Origin: Alphaproteobacteria bacterium
GTDB taxonomy: Bacteria > Pseudomonadota > Alphaproteobacteria > Micropepsales > Micropepsaceae
Assembly (NCBI GenBank): GCA_003131925.1
Contig: PKWC01000255.1
Span: 39,470 to 51,974 of the forward strand
DNA: 12,505 nucleotides
Direction: 5' to 3'
Shown: positions 7,939-12,505 of the stretch, one piece after another
How positions within the stretch are numbered: position 1 is the stretch's first letter
How the letters are laid out: every line of letters begins with the position of its first letter
Notes under the pieces: generated by a model
Told to the model about the DNA's origin: nothing
Databases searched by the model: none
Seen by the model: only the letters and a program-made list of their open reading frames with translations
Program-made: the position numbers and the translations under genes

Positions 7939-9084
7939 CTATATTTGCGCCAGAGCGCCGTCCGAGCCTGCGAGGTATCGCGTACCGCGCCAGAAAACCG
8001 TCCTGCCGAAGAACGACGCCGCATAGACACCGAACGACAGAACGTCGCGCAGCGGCAGCAGCCACGCGTGCCCATTTCGAAGGCCCAGCAAGCGTGCACT
8101 CTGAAACACCAGAAATACGCGCGACGCTAGAGCTGCCGCAACGACCGCAACAGATACCGTAGAAAAACCAAGGAACAGGAGGGCGAGGAGGGCGAGAGGG
8201 AATGGGTAGGTCAGGAGCGTTCCGGCATAACCGCTCTTCGCCAGCATGAGGTTCGTTCTGGCCCAGCGCAATTCCTGCCTCAGCAGCGCCCGCGCGCTCT
8301 TCTGACTGCAGACATGTTCGACGGTAAGCGATGCGGGTATCGAAAGACGATAACCCTTTTCCCGGATGGCACGGCCGAGCTCGAAATCGTCGGCCAGAAC
8401 ATTTGACAGTGGTTCAAAGCCGCCGATCTCTTCGAGCGTCTGACGGCGGAACGCGATGGTGGAACCGAAACACGGCTCGGTAAGGCCCAGAGCCATGCCA
8501 AGCCGCGCATTCGGGAAAAAGTGATAATCGATTCCCATCGCCGCAAGTTTCGACCAGAGATTCCCCACCGGCCGGCCGGAATAGAGGCAGGACACCGCTC
8601 CCACCTGCGGCTCGTCCATGGCGGCCACGACGTTGCTCAGATAGTCCGGCTGAACTCGGATGTCGCTGTCGCTCATGACGAGCATCTCATGCCGCGCATG
8701 CGCCACCATGTTGATAAGGTTCGCCACTTTCGGGTTTGAACCGCTGAGGCGGGAATTGACGACGATTGCCACGTCGGCGGCCGGAAATGCGCCGCGCAAC
8801 TTCTCGACCACCTTCAGCGCCGGGTCGCTCCAGGAGCGGGCGCCAAACACGATTTGAACCGGTCCGTCATAATCCTGGAGGAAGAAGCTTCGCAGATTTT
8901 CCTCCAGCCCGGGCTCGGCGAGATAAAGCGGTTTGAGCAGGGTCACCGGCATGCGGCCGGGTTTTCGGCGCCGCATAGGTCCTGGCCCGGGTGCGATCGC
9001 CGCCGCGGCGGCCAGTGTGAATCCCATCGCCACGAGAGCGAGGATTATGAGCGTCCAGCCGACAAGGCCGTCGATGGCAGACAT
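7939..9084 (-). CDS. hpnI: Hopanoid glycosyltransferase HpnI (GT21, ceramide glucosyltransferase-like)
   Basis: A 381-residue membrane-bound glycosyltransferase of the GT21 type. HpnI transfers N-acetylglucosamine from UDP-GlcNAc to bacteriohopanetetrol, the first step toward the cyclitol ether (family knowledge). The sequence shows an N-terminal membrane helix (about 8-31), the GT-A core with LLKPL (49-53), SDSDIRV (138-144; metal-binding Asp139/141), the catalytic ADDFELG (231-237) and QELRW (270-274, the (Q/R)xxRW motif of processive and ceramide-type enzymes). Hydrophobic helices follow to about residue 360. The ATG at 9084 has GGGGA 6 nt upstream. It is the first gene of the minus-strand operon, so the main promoter should lie in 9085-9318. 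hpnJ follows at once downstream. Confidence 0.94.
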   Translation of the reverse strand: MSAIDGLVGWTLIILALVAMGFTLAAAAAIAPGPGPMRRRKPGRMPVTLLKPLYLAEPGLEENLRSFFLQDYDGPVQIVFGARSWSDPALKVVEKLRGAFPAADVAIVVNSRLSGSNPKVANLINMVAHARHEMLVMSDSDIRVQPDYLSNVVAAMDEPQVGAVSCLYSGRPVGNLWSKLAAMGIDYHFFPNARLGMALGLTEPCFGSTIAFRRQTLEEIGGFEPLSNVLADDFELGRAIREKGYRLSIPASLTVEHVCSQKSARALLRQELRWARTNLMLAKSGYAGTLLTYPFPLALLALLFLGFSTVSVAVVAAALASRVFLVFQSARLLGLRNGHAWLLPLRDVLSFGVYAASFFGRTVFWRGTRYLAGSDGALAQI

Positions 9085-9167
9085 TTCTTATCCCCGAACC
9101 TACCCAAGCCAGCCCCATGGCTACCAGATAGGCTTCCCATCGCAAAGGTTAAGGGCCGTCGACGACT

Positions 9168-9197
9168 TTGACATCAGGTTCCACCGGACTCTCGCAT
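9168..9197 (+). promoter_or_regulatory. Candidate sigma-70 type promoter for the DUF6600-like gene
   Basis: An exact TTGACA -35 box at 9168-9173 points toward the plus-strand gene. The best -10 at 18-bp spacing is TCGCAT (9192-9197), matching the consensus at only three positions. The leader would be about 115 nt and would include the hairpin at 9275-9292. The -35 is a good match and the -10 is poor, so this is a suggestion only. Confidence 0.3.
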
Positions 9198-9274
9198 GCA
9201 GCCATTGCCGCCGCCCAACGTTGATGAACGCGCACGCCAACAAAACGCCGCTTTCGCCTGCGTTCTATGGTGAG

Positions 9275-9292
9275 CCGGAGCCGGGGCTCCGG
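9275..9292 (+). other. Small hairpin in the 5' leader of the DUF6600-like gene
   Basis: CCGGAGC (9275-9281) pairs with GCTCCGG (9286-9292) around a 4-base loop, CGGG, giving a 7-bp GC-rich stem that ends 15 nt before the AGGAG ribosome-binding site. It has no U-tract and is not a terminator. It could stabilise the leader or affect ribosome access; that is inference. Confidence 0.4.
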
Positions 9293-9318
9293 GCCCGCTA
9301 CCCAAAAAGGAGATGGAT

Positions 9319-10932
9319 ATGCGCCGAGTCCTTCAGGCAAGTTTGTTAACGAGCGCCATCGTGGCCGGCGCGGCGGCTGGCACAGCCGCCCCCGCCTTCG
9401 CCCAGATGGACCAGTCCGATCAAATGGATCAGTCAGACAATGCGGTGAGCTTCGATTCATTTCACGATCAACTCGCGCCCTACGGCTATTGGCTCTATAG
9501 CGACCGATGGGGCATCGTCTGGCAGCCGGGCGACGTCTCAGAAGACTTTCAGCCCTACTACGCAGCCGGACACTGGGCCTACACCGACGATTACGGCTGG
9601 TTGTGGCAATCCGACTATGTCTGGGGCGACATTCCGTTTCACTATGGCCGCTGGGTAAACGACCCCGAAGACGGCTGGCTCTGGATACCGGGCTATGTGT
9701 GGAGTCCGGGCTGGGTGACATGGCGCAGCAACGGTCAATATATCGGCTGGATGCCAATGCCGCCCGACGACGCCTTTCTCCAGGGTCGAGGCGACGTCGG
9801 ACTTGGCGTGTCGTTCCGGTTCGGTGCGGGCGATATCGGAGGCCTCTACGGCTATTCGCGCTGGTACGGCCCTGAATACGATGAATCCCGCTTTGCCCGA
9901 AATTGGGTCTTCGTTGGCCTCGGCCACGTGGCGGACCGCGACTATCGACGCGTAGCCGTGAGAAATCCGGTGGAAATCGTCGACATCATCCACAGAACGC
10001 GAAATGTGACCAACTACACGGTGGTCAACAATTATGTCGTGAACAGGAGCATCGACGTGCACGTCGTCGAGCGCGCCGCAGGACATCCCATTGCAGTGGT
10101 TCGCGCGGCATCGGTCATCCGTCATCCCAATCTCGTGACCCGTGTGGACGTCGGCCAGCGCGTTCAGGTGCGGATGCGCGCCATCGCGCCGCGCGGAATG
10201 GGTATGGCAAACAGTGCTCCACTGCCGCCCGCGGGGGTGGTGGCGAAACTCTCCGCTCGCGTATCTCCCCGCAACGGACAGGCGCCAACGCATTTATTCA
10301 CAAAAACAACCGTTACGGCTCCCGAAGCGCAGACCCGCTTCCACGGGCCCGCAGTCCGCGGTCCAGCAGGTGGACCGGGCGCCGTGACTGGGCCGAACGG
10401 CGAGCGCCCGCGGAACGAGAACCAGCTGGGCGGATCGGGCGCCATGAGCGGCCCGAACGGCGAGCGCACACGAAACGAGAACCAGCCGGGCGGACCGGAC
10501 GCCATGACGGGCCCGAACGCCCAGCGCACACGAAACGAGAACCAGCCGGGTGGAACGGGTGCCATGACCGGCCCGAACGCCCAGCGCCCGCGGAACGAGA
10601 ACCAGCCGGGTGAACCGGGTGCCATGACGGGCCCGAACGCCGAGCGCCCGCGGAACGAGAACCAGCCAGGTGGCCCGGGCGCAATGACCGGCCCGAACGC
10701 CGAGCGCCCGCGAAACGAGAACCAGCCGGGTGGACCGGGTGCAATGACGGGCCCGAACGCCGAGCGCCCGCGAGGTGAAACCCAGCAACCAGCCGGCGGT
10801 GGAGCGGCGGGGCCGCAGGGCCCGCGCCCGCAATCACCCGCGGCGAAGCCACAAACTCCCAACCCAAACGGGACACCTGAGGAAAATCAGAAAAAAAAGA
10901 AGAAGGAGCCGCAGCCTAATCCTCCGCAATAG
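9319..10932 (+). CDS. Exported DUF6600-like Trp/Tyr-rich protein with C-terminal 20-residue repeats
   Basis: A 537-residue protein of unknown function. A Sec-type signal peptide is visible: MRR, a hydrophobic/Ala core, and an AFA|Q cleavage site after residue 28. A duplicated QMDQSD (29-40) follows. Residues about 44-151 are rich in Trp, Tyr and Gly with recurring patterns (YGYW, GIVWQP, GHWAYTDDYGW, HYGRW, GWMPMPP), which I assign to the DUF6600 type of secreted envelope proteins. A middle region (about 190-300) has VTNYTVVNNYVVN. Then come seven 20-residue repeats (355-494), and a Pro/Lys-rich tail with KKKKK (525-529). Start: AGGAG at 9308-9312 lies 6 nt before the ATG at 9319 and touches the ATG at 9313, so 9319 is preferred. 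It is divergent from the hpn operon. A periplasmic or cell-surface location is inferred from the signal peptide; a link to hopanoids is not shown. Confidence 0.85.
   Translation: MRRVLQASLLTSAIVAGAAAGTAAPAFAQMDQSDQMDQSDNAVSFDSFHDQLAPYGYWLYSDRWGIVWQPGDVSEDFQPYYAAGHWAYTDDYGWLWQSDYVWGDIPFHYGRWVNDPEDGWLWIPGYVWSPGWVTWRSNGQYIGWMPMPPDDAFLQGRGDVGLGVSFRFGAGDIGGLYGYSRWYGPEYDESRFARNWVFVGLGHVADRDYRRVAVRNPVEIVDIIHRTRNVTNYTVVNNYVVNRSIDVHVVERAAGHPIAVVRAASVIRHPNLVTRVDVGQRVQVRMRAIAPRGMGMANSAPLPPAGVVAKLSARVSPRNGQAPTHLFTKTTVTAPEAQTRFHGPAVRGPAGGPGAVTGPNGERPRNENQLGGSGAMSGPNGERTRNENQPGGPDAMTGPNAQRTRNENQPGGTGAMTGPNAQRPRNENQPGEPGAMTGPNAERPRNENQPGGPGAMTGPNAERPRNENQPGGPGAMTGPNAERPRGETQQPAGGGAAGPQGPRPQSPAAKPQTPNPNGTPEENQKKKKKEPQPNPPQ
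10381..10800 (+). repeat. Seven in-frame 60-bp tandem repeats coding for a 20-residue unit
   Basis: Seven consecutive units of exactly 60 bp begin at 10381, 10441, 10501, 10561, 10621, 10681 and 10741. The consensus unit is AMTGPNAERPRNENQPGGPG. Unit 1 begins AVTG and unit 2 AMSG. Units 1 and 2 have NGER and units 3 and 4 have NAQR where later units have NAER. Unit 7 decays after its first 11 residues (RPR then GETQQPAGG). Units 5 and 6 encode the same 20 residues with six third-position changes. The repeat is hydrophilic, has no Cys, and is likely unstructured. Confidence 0.95.
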
Positions 10933-10944
10933 ATCTGAATCATC

Positions 10945-10974
10945 GCCGCGCGCGCTTTCACCGGCGCGCGCGGC
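10945..10974 (+). terminator. Strong GC hairpin after the repeat protein gene, possible terminator
   Basis: GCCGCGCGCGC (10945-10955) pairs perfectly with GCGCGCGCGGC (10964-10974) around an 8-base loop, starting 13 bp after the TAG stop. An 11-bp all-GC stem at this place suggests transcription termination or 3'-end protection. No T-run follows, so it is not a canonical intrinsic terminator, and it may act with another factor. Confidence 0.55.
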
Positions 10975-11109
10975 ACCAATGCTGGCGATTCCCCTCGGGA
11001 GGGCGCCATAGCAGGGGATGGTTCCCCCTCAGACTTCGACAGGTTCAGCGACAGAGTGTACTTTCGAATCCTGCATGCTGCGTTTGTCGAAGCATGAACT
11101 TGCCGCCCT
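10975..11109. other. Intergenic spacer between the repeat protein and the GT39 gene
   Basis: About 135 bp with no supported gene. It contains a small hairpin, GGGGA (11014-11018) with TCCCC (11023-11027) around TGGT, and the repeat pair described separately. I see no convincing promoter for the downstream gene, and no Shine-Dalgarno before its ATG. Confidence 0.5.
11026..11100. repeat. Inverted pair of short palindromic intergenic repeats (REP-like)
   Basis: Two related units in opposite orientation. The first reads CTTCGACAGGTTCAGC on the plus strand (11034-11049). The second, on the minus strand, reads CATGCTTCGACAAACGCAGC (from 11096 down). They share the CTTCGACA core followed by a CAGC end. 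The second unit is itself a hairpin: CATGCT (11074-11079) pairs with AGCATG (11091-11096), with an inner CG/CG pair around TTTGT. Many alphaproteobacterial genomes carry palindromes with a CTTCGACA-CTCAG core between genes, so this is probably a copy of such a family. Confidence 0.6.
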
Positions 11110-12505
11110 ATGTCAGCCCCTCGGTCGCCACATACTGCACCGCGCAGAAGCTTTCTTGCGGAACCGCAAGGCTGGCTTGCGTTTCTGATATGCGCGCAGC
11201 TGTTCCTCTGGACGCTCGTTCCGTGGCTGCTCGCTACCAGCCTGCCGCTCGATGTCGTCAGCGACGGCCTGTCGTGGGGACATGAGTGGCAATGGGGGTA
11301 CTACAAGCATCCGCCATTGCCGTCCTGGACCGTCGAGCTGTTTTTCGATGGATTGGGCGATCTCGGGCCCTTTCTGCTCAGCCAGATCGCAATTGCTGCG
11401 ACTTATGGCTTTGTCTTCCTCCTCGGCCGCGAAATCATGCCGGTGCGCTGGGCGGCCGTAGGCGCCCTTTTGCTGGCCGGAGTTTATTACTTCTCGATTC
11501 CGTCGCCCGAATACAATCACAACGTCGCACAGATGCCGGTTTGGGCGGCGGCAAGCTTTTTCTATTTCAAAGCCTGGAAGACCGCGAGACTGCGTTGGTG
11601 GATCGCGCTCGGCATATGCGCCGGACTCGGGCTGCTGACCAAATATCCAACCGGCCTGCTGCTCGCGACGATGGTTGCCCATCTCGCCAGCACGCGCAAT
11701 TCGCGATCTGCTTTCGCTTCGCCAGGGCCTTACTTCGCAATTGCGACCTGCATCGCGATCATTTCGCCGCATCTCTGGTGGCTCTACGGGAACGGCTTTC
11801 CCACTCTTCACTACGCTGTTGCGCGCGCCGGGAACGCGGCAGGTGCGGCTGCACGATTCTTCACGCCGTTCAAGTTCCTCGCAGCGCAGGCCATCGACAT
11901 TTCGCCCGCCTTTCTCGCAGCCGCAATTGCGGGATTGTTCGTATGGGATACGGCGCATCTGCGGCGGGACGAGAATTTGCGATTCCTGCTGTGGCTGACG
12001 CTCGGACCTCCTGCGCTCACCTTTCTTGTGTCGCTGGCATCCGGGCTCGGCATCCGGGACATGTGGGGAGCGCCCATGTGGAACCTGACCGGTCTCATTC
12101 TTGTGCGGGCTGCCGTGTCGCGCTGGGACTCCGTATCGCTGGCGCGTCTGAAAATCTGCGTCTCGGCATTGTTCGTCATTGGACTTGCCGGATACGCGCT
12201 CGCCAACGCCTTCGTTCCACAACTCGAGAACAAGCCATCGCGCATCCAGTGGCCGGACCGGGAACTTGCGCAAACATTCTCGACGGTCTGGCAGACCGAA
12301 ACCCATCGCCCGCTCCGGATCGTCGCAGCCGATGGCTGGCTCGGAGGTCTCATCGCCATGCGCGTAGATCCGCGACCGTCAGTCTGGATCGACGCGAGCT
12401 TCGTGAAGTCTCCCTGGATCACCCCCGATGCCGTCGCGCGCGACGGCGCGCTCTGGTTCAGCGAAGCAGGCATCGGCCGCATCGGCCGCATCACCGTCGG
12501 CGGCG
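11110..12505 (+). CDS. GT39/ArnT-like polytopic glycosyltransferase, C-terminus cut by window edge
   Basis: An open frame of 465 codons that runs off the right edge. It looks like a GT-C fold, dolichyl- or undecaprenyl-phosphate-sugar-dependent glycosyltransferase of the GT39/PMT_2 group. After a short basic N-terminus comes a first membrane helix (about 22-45). The first periplasmic loop contains VVSDGLSWGHEWQWGYYKHP, with the conserved acidic residue (Asp52) and the YYxHPPLxxW motif. About ten further hydrophobic segments follow, including GLGLLTKYPTGLLL, typical of the family. The segment from about residue 380 is more polar and may be the C-terminal periplasmic part. The ATG at 11110 is the first start after an in-frame TGA at 11095, and no Shine-Dalgarno is seen. 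The acceptor (lipid A, a polysaccharide or a protein) cannot be told from the sequence, and there is no evidence that it acts on hopanoids. Confidence 0.85.
   Translation, partial: MSAPRSPHTAPRRSFLAEPQGWLAFLICAQLFLWTLVPWLLATSLPLDVVSDGLSWGHEWQWGYYKHPPLPSWTVELFFDGLGDLGPFLLSQIAIAATYGFVFLLGREIMPVRWAAVGALLLAGVYYFSIPSPEYNHNVAQMPVWAAASFFYFKAWKTARLRWWIALGICAGLGLLTKYPTGLLLATMVAHLASTRNSRSAFASPGPYFAIATCIAIISPHLWWLYGNGFPTLHYAVARAGNAAGAAARFFTPFKFLAAQAIDISPAFLAAAIAGLFVWDTAHLRRDENLRFLLWLTLGPPALTFLVSLASGLGIRDMWGAPMWNLTGLILVRAAVSRWDSVSLARLKICVSALFVIGLAGYALANAFVPQLENKPSRIQWPDRELAQTFSTVWQTETHRPLRIVAADGWLGGLIAMRVDPRPSVWIDASFVKSPWITPDAVARDGALWFSEAGIGRIGRITVGG

Larger units (their letters stand above)
9085..9318. 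promoter_or_regulatory. Divergent intergenic region between the hpn operon and the repeat protein gene
   Basis: This 234-bp stretch without a credible gene must hold the promoters for both directions. For the hpn operon (minus strand) the best match I see is TTAACC (9147-9152) followed after 16 bp by TATCTG (9125-9130), which is weak. For the plus strand see the separate TTGACA entry. The ribosome-binding sites are GGGGA before hpnI and AGGAG (9308-9312) before the plus-strand gene. I see no clear operator palindrome shared by the two promoters. Confidence 0.5.

Noticed and set aside
10381..10800. Regular array as a CRISPR
   Set aside because: The units are contiguous 60-bp in-frame coding repeats without unique spacers, and no cas genes are nearby.
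10164..10862. Minus-strand open frame with 20-residue repeats opposite the DUF6600-like gene
   Set aside because: Because 60 is divisible by 3, the repeat keeps several frames open on both strands. The signal peptide, ribosome-binding site and domain are on the plus strand.
11034..11066. TTCGAC...TACTTT as a promoter for the GT39 gene
   Set aside because: The match to -35/-10 consensus is poor and TTCGAC is part of the repeated palindromic unit.
11113..12306. Minus-strand open frame of 397 codons
   Set aside because: Antisense to the GT39-like gene, whose plus-strand frame is open throughout with membrane helices and the YYKHPPLPSW motif; the antisense product is charged and featureless.

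Overview
The window looks like an alphaproteobacterial chromosome. It is GC-rich with tightly packed genes, carries a complete set of hopanoid-biosynthesis (hpn) genes of the alphaproteobacterial type, and has a DUF6600-type Trp/Tyr-rich secreted protein and a palindromic intergenic repeat with a CTTCGACA core. I cannot name a genus from this sequence.

Positions 1-9084 form one minus-strand operon, read right to left: hpnI, hpnJ, a small unassigned ORF, hpnL, hpnA, hpnB, hpnC, hpnD, hpnE and the start of hpnF (squalene-hopene cyclase, cut by the left edge). Most neighbours overlap by 1-11 bp, often as ATGA or GTGA, so the genes are probably cotranscribed and translationally coupled. HpnD, HpnC and HpnE turn two farnesyl diphosphates into squalene by the three-enzyme bacterial route, and HpnF cyclises it to hopene. 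HpnI (GT21 glycosyltransferase) and HpnJ (radical SAM) belong to the branch that decorates bacteriohopanetetrol into its cyclitol ether. HpnA, HpnB and HpnL are hopanoid-associated proteins whose roles are not settled. hpnK, the deacetylase expected between HpnI and HpnJ action, is not in the window; a 44-76-codon ORF lies between hpnJ and hpnL. hpnG and hpnH, if linked, would lie beyond the left edge.

Positions 9085-9318 are a divergent intergenic region. To its right, on the plus strand, is a 537-residue exported protein with an N-terminal DUF6600-like domain, seven 20-residue repeats encoded by exactly 60-bp units, and a Lys/Pro-rich tail. It is followed by a strong GC hairpin, an inverted pair of short palindromic repeats, and a polytopic GT39/ArnT-like glycosyltransferase that runs off the right edge.

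The pathway is well known. The less explained points are the small ORF and the missing hpnK, the repeat protein divergent from the operon, and the intergenic repeat pair. Nothing here clearly shows a wholly new system.
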